DNA of 24,043 nt from an uncultured Oscillospiraceae bacterium (GTDB lineage Bacteria; Bacillota; Clostridia; Oscillospirales; Oscillospiraceae). The notes below the pieces were generated by a model. That model ran no database searches, had not been told where the DNA came from, and was given only the letters and a program-made list of their open reading frames with translations. Positions 1 to 5,962 of this stretch are shown here, piece by piece (the stretch's first letter is position 1; every line of letters starts with the position of its first letter). Both the position numbers and the translations under genes were made by a program. The stretch is taken from positions 1 through 24,043 of the forward strand of contig CANQUO010000006.1 of the NCBI GenBank assembly GCA_947627085.1, read 5' to 3'.

Positions 1-974
1 TGGTGAAGCTGGTACGGCGGCTGTTCTGGGGGACGCTCATCTTCGAGGCGGCGGGGGCGCTCCTGCTGGCCATACGGTTCATCCCCCTTTTCGGCTGGGG
101 GCGGGGGATATGGTACTCCGTATTCCACTCCATATCCGCTTTCTGCAACGCGGGCTTTGACGTGCTGGGGGACTACCGGGGCGGGGCGAGCCTCTCCGCC
201 TTCGCAACGGACCCACTTGTGGTGCTTACCGTTGCGGCGCTTATAATTTTGGGGGGCCTGGGCTTTATCGTCTGGGACGACCTTCTCACCACCCGTTTTC
301 GCTTTAAGAACATGAAGCTCCACTCAAAGGTTGTGCTTGTGATGACGGGCGTCCTCATATTGGCGCCCACGGGCCTCTTTTTGCTCCTTGAGTGGACCGG
401 GGCCTTCGGCGGCGAGAGCTTCGGGGCCAAGCTGCTCATGGCCGTGTTCCAGGCCGTGACCCCCCGCACCGCCGGCTTTGCCACGGTCCCCATGTCAAAG
501 CTCACCGACGCCGGGGCCATACTTACCATAGTGCTCATGCTCATCGGCGGCTCCCCCGGCTCCACCGCCGGCGGCGTCAAGACCACCACCGTGGCGGTGG
601 TGCTCATCTGCACCGTGGCCTCGGTGAAGAAATCCCAGCCCGTGGCCTTTAAGCGGACCATTGAGGACGACACGGTCCGTCAGGCCACCGCCATACTGCT
701 CATATATATCGCCCTCAGCGTCATAGCGACCATGGCCCTTTGCGCCGTGGAGGCCGTCCCCATGCGGGACGCCGCCTTTGAGGTGGTGTCCGCCGTGGCC
801 ACCGTGGGGTTGTCCACGGGCATCACCCCCACATTGGGCGTGGCGGCCAAGCTCATGCTGACGCTTCTCATGTTCGCCGGGAGGATAGGCGGCCTTTCAA
901 TGGCCATAGCCATAACCGGCGAGCGCTCGCCCTCCCCGGTGCGCCACCCGGTGGGCAAGATTCTTGTGGGCTGA
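1..974 (+). CDS. ktrB: KtrB/TrkH-type potassium uptake membrane subunit, 5' end outside window
   Basis: This is the membrane channel subunit of a Ktr/Trk potassium uptake system, which moves K+ (often with Na+) through four pseudo-symmetric pore modules. Three of the four pore loops are visible: FHSISAFCNAGFDV near residue 41, FQAVTPRTAGFATV near residue 149 and VSAVATVGLSTGITP near residue 263. The first pore module is absent, so about 120-130 N-terminal residues lie upstream. The GTG at position 3 is therefore an internal codon, not the start. Hydrophobic helices separate the loops throughout. The stop is at 972-974. The regulatory partner ktrA follows, but a 162-bp repeat sits between them. 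Family membership is secure; KtrB rather than TrkH is favoured by the short KtrA partner. Confidence 0.93.
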   Translation, partial: VKLVRRLFWGTLIFEAAGALLLAIRFIPLFGWGRGIWYSVFHSISAFCNAGFDVLGDYRGGASLSAFATDPLVVLTVAALIILGGLGFIVWDDLLTTRFRFKNMKLHSKVVLVMTGVLILAPTGLFLLLEWTGAFGGESFGAKLLMAVFQAVTPRTAGFATVPMSKLTDAGAILTIVLMLIGGSPGSTAGGVKTTTVAVVLICTVASVKKSQPVAFKRTIEDDTVRQATAILLIYIALSVIATMALCAVEAVPMRDAAFEVVSAVATVGLSTGITPTLGVAAKLMLTLLMFAGRIGGLSMAIAITGERSPSPVRHPVGKILVG

Positions 975-978
975 GATA

Positions 979-1144
979 TTATACTAATATCAACTCAAAA
1001 TCTTCCCTTCGCGGCGGTCTTTTTTTGCGCCATGCCTCGTCAAACGGCTTGGCAATACATACAGTATTCCCCGCGCCGTTTTCCTCGCCTGACACAAAAA
1101 ATCCTCGCTGCTCGGGGTAAGCTTTTAAATTGATATTAGTATAA
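979..1144 (+). repeat. MITE-like foldback element, copy A
   Basis: The ktrB-ktrA gap is almost filled by an element with perfect 15-bp terminal inverted repeats (TTATACTAATATCAA at 979-993, its complement at 1130-1144). The core from ATACTAATATC to GATATTAGTAT is 162 bp. Its reverse complement aligns without gaps to a second 162-bp element at 6615-6776, at roughly 75% identity by eye. The arms are imperfectly complementary inward from the ends, so the transcript could fold into a long hairpin. There is no coding capacity. Length, terminal inverted repeats and a second copy in opposite orientation indicate a non-autonomous mobile element. No clear target-site duplication is visible. Confidence 0.8.
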
Positions 1145-1156
1145 GGAGGAATTTCG

Positions 1157-1810
1157 ATGAAATCAGTGCTTGTTATCGGCCTTGGCCGTTTTGGCCGTCA
1201 CCTGGCGTCAAAGATGCAGGAGATGGGCAACGATGTGATGATAGTGGACAAGGACCCGGAGCAGGTGGAGCTTATGGCCGGCAGGTTCGCCGAGTGTTCC
1301 ATCGGCGACTGCACCAGGGAGCCGGTGGTGGCCTCGCTGGGGGTGGAGAACTTTGACCTGTGCTTTGTCACCACGGGGGAGGACTTTCAGTCGTCCCTGG
1401 TCATAACGGCCCTTTTAAAGCGCCACGGGGCAAGGCGGATAATATCAAAGACCACTCAGGACATCCAGGAGGAGCTTTTAAAGCAGATCGGCGCCTCGGA
1501 GGTGGTCTACCCCGAGCGTGAGATCGCCGAGCGCGTGGCGGTCAGATATAACTCCGACAACATCTTTGACTTCATCCCCCTCACCGAGGACGTGGCCATG
1601 TACGAGATAAACACGCCGCCCTCCTGGATCGGCAACACCATCGTGGGGGTGGACGTGCGGAAAAAACACAACGTGAACATCATCGCCATAAAGCAGGGCG
1701 AGTCCATACTGGCCACCCCCGGCGCAAGCTACGTCTTTCGTGACGGCGACCACATAATGGTCATGGGCCGCTCCTCGGATGTGTTCAAGCTCGTGGCAAA
1801 GGCAAAATAA
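1157..1810 (+). CDS. ktrA: KtrA/TrkA potassium channel regulatory subunit
   Basis: This is the cytoplasmic gating ring protein that binds nucleotides and opens or closes KtrB. The 217-residue length matches single-RCK KtrA (about 220) rather than the duplicated TrkA of enterobacteria (about 450). The Rossmann signature GLGRFG is at residues 8-13 and the acidic end of strand 2 (IVDKD) is near residue 31. The TrkA_C domain runs from about residue 140 to the end; in Bacillota KtrA this domain can bind cyclic di-AMP. The ATG is preceded by AAGGAGG at 1143-1149, which abuts the end of the upstream foldback element. It pairs functionally with ktrB upstream. Confidence 0.95.
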   Translation: MKSVLVIGLGRFGRHLASKMQEMGNDVMIVDKDPEQVELMAGRFAECSIGDCTREPVVASLGVENFDLCFVTTGEDFQSSLVITALLKRHGARRIISKTTQDIQEELLKQIGASEVVYPEREIAERVAVRYNSDNIFDFIPLTEDVAMYEINTPPSWIGNTIVGVDVRKKHNVNIIAIKQGESILATPGASYVFRDGDHIMVMGRSSDVFKLVAKAK

Positions 1811-1829
1811 TGCAAAAACAGAAAAATTT

Positions 1830-1856
1830 CCGGGCCTCCCATTTAGGGAGGCCCGG
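1830..1856 (-). terminator. Intrinsic terminator for leftward transcription (metY side)
   Basis: An 11-bp perfect stem CCGGGCCTCCC/GGGAGGCCCGG has a 5-nt loop. Read leftward it is followed by a U-rich run (AAATTTTTCTGTTTTT), so it can stop transcription from metY. Read rightward after ktrA there is no T-tract. Confidence 0.6.
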
Positions 1857-2068
1857 ATTAGCCTGTCGAAAAAGGCCATTGGCCTTTTCCGACAAAGGGG
1901 AACGTGCGGGAAACAGCGCGTGAATTTTGCGAAATTCACACGCAATTTCCCTGCTGTCGCCCTGCGCGCACGGCCCGAAGGGCCGTACACTTGGGCGACA
2001 AAAGGGATTTTTTCCGACGTACATGCCGCCGGAAAAAATATTGAATTTGAGTTTTTTGACAAACTGTT

Positions 2069-2095
2069 CCGGGCCTCCCATTTAGAGAGGCCCGG
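2069..2095 (+). terminator. Probable terminator hairpin for ktrA
   Basis: This is a second copy of the same hairpin with one stem mismatch (GAGAGGCCCGG on the 3' side). It is followed on the + strand by ATTTT. It lies about 260 bp after ktrA, so the ktrA transcript would include the structured element. The T-tract is short, so efficiency is uncertain. Confidence 0.4.
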
Positions 2096-2125
2096 ATTTT
2101 ACAGGGAGGGGAAAGGGAAGGCGGG

Positions 2126-3406
2126 CTATATGGCGGCGAAGCCCTTTTCCAAATCGGCTATAATGTCGTCGATGTGCTCCGTGCCGATGGACAGGCGTAT
2201 GGTGCCGGGGGTGATGCCCTGGTCGGCAAGCTCGGTATCGCTAAGCTGGCTGTGGGTGGTGGAGGCCGGGTGGATGACTAGGCTCTTCACGTCCGCAACG
2301 TTCGCCAGAAGCGAGAATATTTCAAGGCTGTCTATGAACCGGAAGGCCGCGTCCTTGCCGCCCTTTATCTCAAAGGTGAATATGGACCCGCCGCCGTTGG
2401 GGAAGTACTTCTTATATAGCTCGTGCTGGGGGTGGTCCGGCAGGCTCGGGTGGTTGACCTTCGCTACCTTCGGGTGGTTCGACAGGTACTCCACCACCTT
2501 CTTTGTGTTCTCGGCGTGGCGCTCAAGCCGGAGCGACAGCGTCTCGATGCCCTGCAAAAGCAGGAAGGCGTTGAAGGGGGAGATGGTCGCGCCGGTGTCC
2601 CGGAGGAGTATGGCACGGATGTAGGTCACGAAAGCCGCCGGGCCCACCGCGTCCGCGAAGCTTATGCCGTGGTAGCTGGGGTTTGCCTCCGCGATAGGGG
2701 CGTATTTGCCGCTGGCTTTCCAGTCAAATTTGCCGCTGTCCACGATGATACCGCCCAGAGTGGTGCCATGGCCGCCAAGGAATTTGGTGGCCGAATGGAC
2801 CACGATGTCCGCGCCGTGCTCGATGGGCCGGATGAGGTAGGGCGTGCCGAATGTGTTGTCGATAACAAGGGGGATACCGTGGGAGTGGGCTATCTTGGCA
2901 ACAGCGTCGATATCGGGGATGTCGGAGTTTGGATTGCCCAACGTTTCAATGAATATGGCCTTTGTGTTGGGCTTTATTGCCGCCGTGACCTCGTATAGGT
3001 CGTGTATGTCCACGAAGGTGGTCTCCACGCCGTAGAGGGGCAGAGTGTGGGCCAGCAGGTTGTAGCTCCCGCCGTAGATGGTCTTTTGGGCCACGATGTG
3101 GTCGCCCTTCTGCGTCAGCGCCTCTATGGCGTATGTGATAGCCGCGGCGCCGGAGGCCACGGCCAAGGCCGCTACGCCGCCCTCCAGGGCCGCCACGCGC
3201 TTTTCCAGCACGTCCTGGGTGGAGTTTGTGAGCCGGCCATATATGTTGCCCGGGTCTGCAAGGCCGAACCGGTCCGCGGCGTGCTGGCAGTTGTGGAATA
3301 CGTAGCTTGTGGTCTGGTATATGGGCACCGCACGGGAGTCCGTGGCGGGGTCCGCCTGCTCCTGTCCCACGTGGAGCTGGAGAGTTTCAAATTTATAGTT
3401 TGACAT
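2126..3406 (-). CDS. metY: O-acetylhomoserine sulfhydrylase (PLP enzyme)
   Basis: This cytosolic PLP-dependent enzyme of the Cys/Met metabolism family makes homocysteine from O-acetylhomoserine and sulfide. Its 426 residues match the MetY subfamily (about 425-430), longer than cystathionine gamma-synthase or beta-lyase (about 380-400). The PLP Schiff-base lysine is K208 in HSATKFLGGHG. D183 in VIDNTFGTPY binds the pyridine nitrogen. The YGRLTNST segment near residue 56 and ETLGNPNSD near 154 are typical of the group. The start ATG at 3406-3404 has GAGGTAC about 7 nt upstream. That ribosome binding site can be buried in a helix with the leader ORF. The gene is monocistronic here, with its own consensus promoter. 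Confidence 0.92.
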   Translation of the reverse strand: MSNYKFETLQLHVGQEQADPATDSRAVPIYQTTSYVFHNCQHAADRFGLADPGNIYGRLTNSTQDVLEKRVAALEGGVAALAVASGAAAITYAIEALTQKGDHIVAQKTIYGGSYNLLAHTLPLYGVETTFVDIHDLYEVTAAIKPNTKAIFIETLGNPNSDIPDIDAVAKIAHSHGIPLVIDNTFGTPYLIRPIEHGADIVVHSATKFLGGHGTTLGGIIVDSGKFDWKASGKYAPIAEANPSYHGISFADAVGPAAFVTYIRAILLRDTGATISPFNAFLLLQGIETLSLRLERHAENTKKVVEYLSNHPKVAKVNHPSLPDHPQHELYKKYFPNGGGSIFTFEIKGGKDAAFRFIDSLEIFSLLANVADVKSLVIHPASTTHSQLSDTELADQGITPGTIRLSIGTEHIDDIIADLEKGFAAI

Positions 3407-3410
3407 GGTA

Positions 3411-3463
3411 TGTACCTCATTTCGTAAAATTTAAATTTGTTATCAGCCGCGTATCGAGGTACA
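3411..3463 (-). promoter_or_regulatory. RNA helix sequestering the metY Shine-Dalgarno
   Basis: In the leftward transcript, TGTACCTC (complement of 3456-3463) is perfectly complementary to GAGGTACA (complement of 3411-3418), which contains the metY Shine-Dalgarno. G-U and U-A pairs extend the helix to about 10-11 bp around a loop of about 35 nt rich in A/U. The 5' arm coincides with the Met-Cys-Thr-Ser codons of the leader ORF. A ribosome paused there would hold the helix open and free the metY ribosome binding site. Complementarity is seen directly; regulation is inference. Confidence 0.55.
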
Positions 3464-3517
3464 CATTCGTCCAAATCTGAAGTTTGCCCGCAGGAGGGGC
3501 TCAAGCTTGAAGGTCAT
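3443..3517 (-). CDS. 24-residue leader peptide upstream of metY
   Basis: The frame runs ATG (3517-3515) to TGA (3445-3443). It encodes a peptide starting MTFKLEPLLR and ending GRMCTSIRG. It has a better ribosome binding site than metY itself: AAGGAG at 3530-3525 with a 7-nt spacer. It begins about 40 nt after the expected transcription start and stops 36 nt before the metY ATG. The peptide is basic and has no membrane helix. Its single Cys codon, flanked by Met and Thr-Ser, lies exactly on the arm that pairs with the metY Shine-Dalgarno. That placement suggests a sensor of charged Cys or Met tRNA rather than a functional product. I do not recognise a named family with certainty. Confidence 0.6.
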   Translation of the reverse strand: MTFKLEPLLRANFRFGRMCTSIRG

Positions 3518-3545
3518 GGGGAGGCTCCTTTTTATTTTACCTACT

Positions 3546-3558
3546 AACCATATAGGTT
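3546..3558 (-). promoter_or_regulatory. Candidate operator at the metY transcription start
   Basis: AACCATATAGGTT has inverted 4-bp arms around a 5-bp centre. It lies just downstream of the -10 box, where a repressor would block initiation. The arm sequence recalls sites of Rrf2-family regulators (CymR/IscR type), but no cognate regulator is in the window, so assignment is tentative. Confidence 0.3.
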
Positions 3559-3564
3559 AATATG

Positions 3565-3593
3565 ATTATAACGCGGTAAATCGACATTGTCAA
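3565..3593 (-). promoter_or_regulatory. Consensus sigma-A promoter of metY
   Basis: On the minus strand, TTGACA (3593-3588) and TATAAT (3570-3565) are separated by exactly 17 bp. Both hexamers are perfect. It drives the leader ORF and metY. So strong a core promoter implies that control is by an operator or by the leader. Confidence 0.85.
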
Positions 3594-3597
3594 TAGG

Positions 3598-3633
3598 AAA
3601 ACAAAAATTTTGGAGGGCCGGAGCCCTCCAAAA
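3598..3633 (-). terminator. Intrinsic terminator after galU
   Basis: The stem TTTTGGAGGGC/GCCCTCCAAAA (3633-3623/3618-3608 on the minus strand) has a 4-nt loop and is followed by TTTTTGTTTT. It lies 15 bp past the galU stop and insulates galU from the metY promoter. Confidence 0.88.
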
Positions 3634-3648
3634 TGAATTTACTTGAGG

Positions 3649-4518
3649 TTACAGCGTCTTTGCCTTCTCCCTGATGTAATTTCTCAGCCAGTCGCCGGTC
3701 TCCTCGTGCTTGAGGGCGAAGTCCAGCGTGGCCTCCAAAAATCCGGTCAGGTGCCCGGTGTCGTATCTGCGGCCGTCAAAATCCACGTACACCATGCGCT
3801 CCCGGTGGCACAGCTCCGCTAAGCCGTCGGTGAGCTGTATCTCCCCGTTCCGTCCGGGCGGCAGGGCGTCCAGAATGTCGAATATGTCCGGGGTGAGCAC
3901 GTACCGGCCCAGGATGGCGTAATTGGACATGACCTCCTCGGGCCGGGGCTTTTCCACTATGTGGTGCACGTCGTAGACCCGGCCCTCCACATGGGTCAGG
4001 TCCGTGGTGCAGTAGGCCGGGAGCATCTCGTCGGAGACCCACTGGCCGCCCACGCAGGAGCAGTTATATTTCTCCGCCGCGTCTATGAGCTGTTTGAGCA
4101 CAGGCTTTTCGGACATCATTATGTCGTCGCCCAGCAGTACCGCGAAGGGCTCGTCCCCGATGAACCTTCTGGCCCTGGCGATGGCGTGGCCCAGGCCCTT
4201 TGTCTCCCGCTGGCGGACGTAGAAGAAGTTGGCCATATCCGCCACGGCCCGGAGCTCGTGGGCCATCTCGTCCTTGCCGGAGCGCATGAGCCGGTGCTCC
4301 AGCTCCGGGTAGTAGTCAAAATAGTCGTCCATGGCGGACTTTGAGCGGTTGGTGACGATGAGGATGTCCTCGATGCCGGAGTCCACCGCCTCCTCGATTA
4401 TATACTGGAGGACCGGCTTGTCCACAAGGGGGAGCATCTCCTTGGGTATGGTCTTTGTCGCCGGGAGCATCCGCGTGCCAAGACCGGCGGCGGGAATGAC
4501 AGCTTTTTTGACCTTCAA
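3649..4518 (-). CDS. galU: UTP-glucose-1-phosphate uridylyltransferase
   Basis: The enzyme makes UDP-glucose from UTP and glucose-1-phosphate, supplying cell-envelope sugar synthesis. The 289 residues match GalU (about 290). The nucleotidyltransferase signature GLGTRMLP is at residues 12-19, followed by K26 in IPKEMLPLVDKP. The metal-binding acidic pair is in LLGDDIMM, and VEKP and NGEIQLTDG follow as in the family. I choose the TTG at 4518-4516. GAGGTG sits 6 nt upstream, and the family N-terminus (KKAVIPAAG) begins there; a much longer in-frame extension would translate the queT 3' end. The gap to queT is 26 nt, so galU is probably co-transcribed with it. It would also link to the glucose-1-phosphate released by the GH94 enzymes, though it is not in that operon. 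Confidence 0.93.
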   Translation of the reverse strand: MKVKKAVIPAAGLGTRMLPATKTIPKEMLPLVDKPVLQYIIEEAVDSGIEDILIVTNRSKSAMDDYFDYYPELEHRLMRSGKDEMAHELRAVADMANFFYVRQRETKGLGHAIARARRFIGDEPFAVLLGDDIMMSEKPVLKQLIDAAEKYNCSCVGGQWVSDEMLPAYCTTDLTHVEGRVYDVHHIVEKPRPEEVMSNYAILGRYVLTPDIFDILDALPPGRNGEIQLTDGLAELCHRERMVYVDFDGRRYDTGHLTGFLEATLDFALKHEETGDWLRNYIREKAKTL

Positions 4519-4544
4519 TTCGTTCACCTCTGACTGAGAAAATT

Positions 4545-5057
4545 TTACGCGTGGGCGCCCAGCCTTTTCGCCGCGCCGCTTTTTTGCAGGGCGGTTATAA
4601 GGAGCGCCCCGGGAATGAAGCAAAGGACCGCCTCGGAAAGCGCCACGGTCAGGATGTTGACGCCCCAGGCCGACAGGAAGGCCGGCCCGAAGCCGGACTC
4701 GGCGTAGGCGATGACAGCGCTGACGATGAGCCCGTTGCAAAGAACCGGAGGGATGGCCGCGGTCCACTTATTCTTGCATTTGGCCGTCCACAGCCCCGCG
4801 ATAAGGGTGGCCAGGGAGCCAAAGACTATGTCCACCGCCCCGTACTGGCTGAGAAGATTTGTGAGGATACACCCGACGAACAGCCCCCAGGCCGTCTCCG
4901 GGAAAAGAAACGGCAGGAGCGTCAGCGCCTCGGAGAGCCGGAACTGCACCGGCGCGAAGGCCAGGTTCAGGGTGTAGGCCACGTAGCTCAAGGCCGTGTA
5001 CATTGCCGCCACCACGGCGGCGAGGGCCAGCTTGCGGACGGGGAAATTGCTTTTCAC
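4545..5057 (-). CDS. queT: QueT-family queuosine-precursor transporter (ECF S component)
   Basis: This small integral membrane protein of 170 residues has about five hydrophobic helices. It matches the QueT family of substrate-binding components of energy-coupling factor transporters, which take up preQ1/preQ0-type precursors. The family hallmark is visible as FAPVQFRLSEALTLLPFLFP (residues about 34-53), followed by LTNLLSQYGAVDIVFGSLATL. The start is a GTG at 5057-5055, with GGAGG 10 nt upstream. That ribosome binding site is part of a predicted preQ1 riboswitch, independent support for the substrate. queH lies upstream and galU downstream on the same strand. Confidence 0.9.
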   Translation of the reverse strand: MKSNFPVRKLALAAVVAAMYTALSYVAYTLNLAFAPVQFRLSEALTLLPFLFPETAWGLFVGCILTNLLSQYGAVDIVFGSLATLIAGLWTAKCKNKWTAAIPPVLCNGLIVSAVIAYAESGFGPAFLSAWGVNILTVALSEAVLCFIPGALLITALQKSGAAKRLGAHA

Positions 5058-5065
5058 TATTAAGT

Positions 5066-5140
5066 TACCTCCATTTTTTGTTTTTAGAAGGCATGTATGG
5101 CGTACATGCCTGGACAGGGTGTGGAAACCTGTCGGAGGTA
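5066..5140 (-). promoter_or_regulatory. preQ1-type riboswitch controlling queT translation
   Basis: In the leftward RNA a stem GACAGG/CCUGUC (5133-5128/5118-5113) encloses a loop with UUUCCA and ends in ACACCCUG, as in the preQ1-I consensus. The loop UUUCCA can pair with UGGAGG (5073-5068), the queT ribosome binding site, giving the H-type pseudoknot expected for preQ1 aptamers. An A-rich linker (AAAAACAAAAAA) precedes the site, as in the family. A perfect 9-bp hairpin AGGCAUGUA/UACAUGCCU (5111-5103/5097-5089) is inserted between stem and linker. UACCUCC (5140-5134) offers an alternative partner for the same site (GGAGGUA). Class I with an insertion or class III cannot be decided by eye. Confidence 0.7.
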
Positions 5141-5200
5141 TCTTAACATAATATTACATGTTCCGCAAGGGGGAGGGGAAAAATTAATTTATTTTTCACA

Positions 5201-5797
5201 TTAATTTGTCGAAAACACACACCCGCAGTAGCACTGGCGGTAAAGGCTGTACTCCTGAGAAAGCCTTATGGACCGAAGATATCCGTCCTTTTTCTTAAAA
5301 TCCGACCAGAGCCAGCGGATACCGTGCTCGACGGCGAGCCTTTGGCCGATCTCGTTTATGAGCTGGGCGTTTTTGTGGGGGCTCACCGTCAGGGTGGTGC
5401 CGAAGTAGTCAAATTTAAGCTCCGCGGCCTTCCTCGCCGTGCCGCCCAGGCGCACCTCGAAGCATTTTTCGCACCGGGCCCCGCCCTCGGGCTCATTTTC
5501 AAGTCCGGCTGCCGCGTTAAAAAAGACCTCCGGGTCATATTCGCCCCAGATTATTTTCACATCCTCATAGCCCCCGGCCCGGAGGAGCTTCGGAAGCTCC
5601 GCCCCGCGCTTTTCGTATTCCTCCGCGGGGTGGGTGTTGGGGTTAAAATAGTAGAGGGTCACGTCAAAAAAGGGGTGCACCCGCTCCAAAACCGCGCTTG
5701 TGCATGGGGCGCAACAGGAGTGCAAAAGTAACCGGGGCCTTTTCCTCTCAAGGGACGATGTCAATTCCTCAAACCTCTTATTAAAATCCTCCTTCAT
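5201..5797 (-). CDS. queH: Epoxyqueuosine reductase QueH
   Basis: QueH (DUF208) reduces epoxyqueuosine to queuosine in tRNA, the last step of queuosine synthesis, using an Fe-S cluster; it replaces QueG. The protein is 198 residues from the ATG at 5797-5795. The diagnostic cysteines are present: HSCCAPC (C28, C29, C32), RCEKC (C109, C112) and QCYCGC (C189, C191, C193). LYYFNPNTHP and TTLTVSPHKN are also typical. A longer open frame extends upstream to 6064 but lacks family similarity and crosses the promoter, so I reject it. The RBS is a purine run, AAAGGGGGA, before the ATG. The next gene is queT with its riboswitch. Confidence 0.93.
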   Translation of the reverse strand: MKEDFNKRFEELTSSLERKRPRLLLHSCCAPCTSAVLERVHPFFDVTLYYFNPNTHPAEEYEKRGAELPKLLRAGGYEDVKIIWGEYDPEVFFNAAAGLENEPEGGARCEKCFEVRLGGTARKAAELKFDYFGTTLTVSPHKNAQLINEIGQRLAVEHGIRWLWSDFKKKDGYLRSIRLSQEYSLYRQCYCGCVFSTN

Positions 5798-5822
5798 CCC
5801 GCGTCCCCCTTTCTTTGCGCTT

Positions 5823-5851
5823 ATTTTACTCCAAAGACGGAAAAAACGCAA
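5823..5851 (-). promoter_or_regulatory. Candidate promoter of queH
   Basis: On the minus strand TTGCGT (5851-5846) and TAAAAT (5828-5823) are spaced by 17 bp, about 26 bp before the queH ATG. The hexamers are good but not perfect. Confidence 0.45.
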
Positions 5852-5877
5852 GGGCGCGGCACTTTTATATAATCGGA

Positions 5878-5906
5878 TTGACTTTTCTCGAAGGATAGAG
5901 CATAAT
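5878..5906 (+). promoter_or_regulatory. Candidate promoter of the DUF3784-like gene
   Basis: TTGACT (5878-5883) and CATAAT (5901-5906) are separated by 17 bp, 56 bp upstream of the ATG at 5963. It is divergent from the queH promoter. Confidence 0.5.
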
Positions 5907-5962
5907 ATAGGTACTTTTAATGGCCGAAAATATACAAATAACGACCTTTGGAGGTGCCGATC

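Larger units (their letters stand above)
1830..2095. repeat. Highly structured intergenic element bounded by duplicated hairpins
   Basis: The 315 bp between ktrA and metY hold no credible gene but a dense array of inverted repeats. A 27-bp hairpin unit opens (1830-1856) and closes (2069-2095) the region as a near-identical direct repeat. Inside are TGTCGAAAAAGGCC/GGCCTTTTCCGACA (1864-1877/1881-1894, one mismatch), GTGAATTT/AAATTCAC (1920-1927/1932-1939), TGTCGCCC/GGGCGACA (1955-1962/1993-2000) enclosing ACGGCCC/GGGCCGT (1970-1976/1980-1986), and TTTTTTCC/GGAAAAAA (2008-2015/2031-2038). Open frames crossing it on both strands are by-products of these repeats. It is likely a dispersed intergenic repeat or a mobile structured element; this window holds only one copy. 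Confidence 0.6.

Noticed and set aside
1478..2081. Two minus-strand frames crossing the structured element
   Set aside because: They read the inverted repeats of the element and antisense ktrA, and probably correspond to spurious hypothetical proteins.
1779..2624. 281-codon + frame from the end of ktrA through the structured repeat into metY antisense
   Set aside because: It overlaps real genes at both ends and its middle translates hairpins; there is no ribosome binding site and no family.
3172..3504. Alternative minus-strand frame overlapping the metY start and leader
   Set aside because: It is out of frame with both metY and the well-placed leader ORF, lacks a ribosome binding site and shows no family resemblance.
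3407..3560. SAM riboswitch or T-box in the metY leader
   Set aside because: There is no T-box sequence, no SAM-I type four-way junction and no terminator hairpin before metY; the leader is explained by the short ORF and the Shine-Dalgarno helix.
4551..5063. 170-codon + frame antisense to queT
   Set aside because: It mirrors queT almost exactly; queT has family motifs, a ribosome binding site and a riboswitch on the other strand.
5140..5200. A/T-rich inverted repeat after queH (AAATTAAT/ATTAATTT on the minus strand) as a terminator
   Set aside because: The stem is only 8 A/T pairs and its T-run is short; too weak to call, and no good separate promoter for queT was found.
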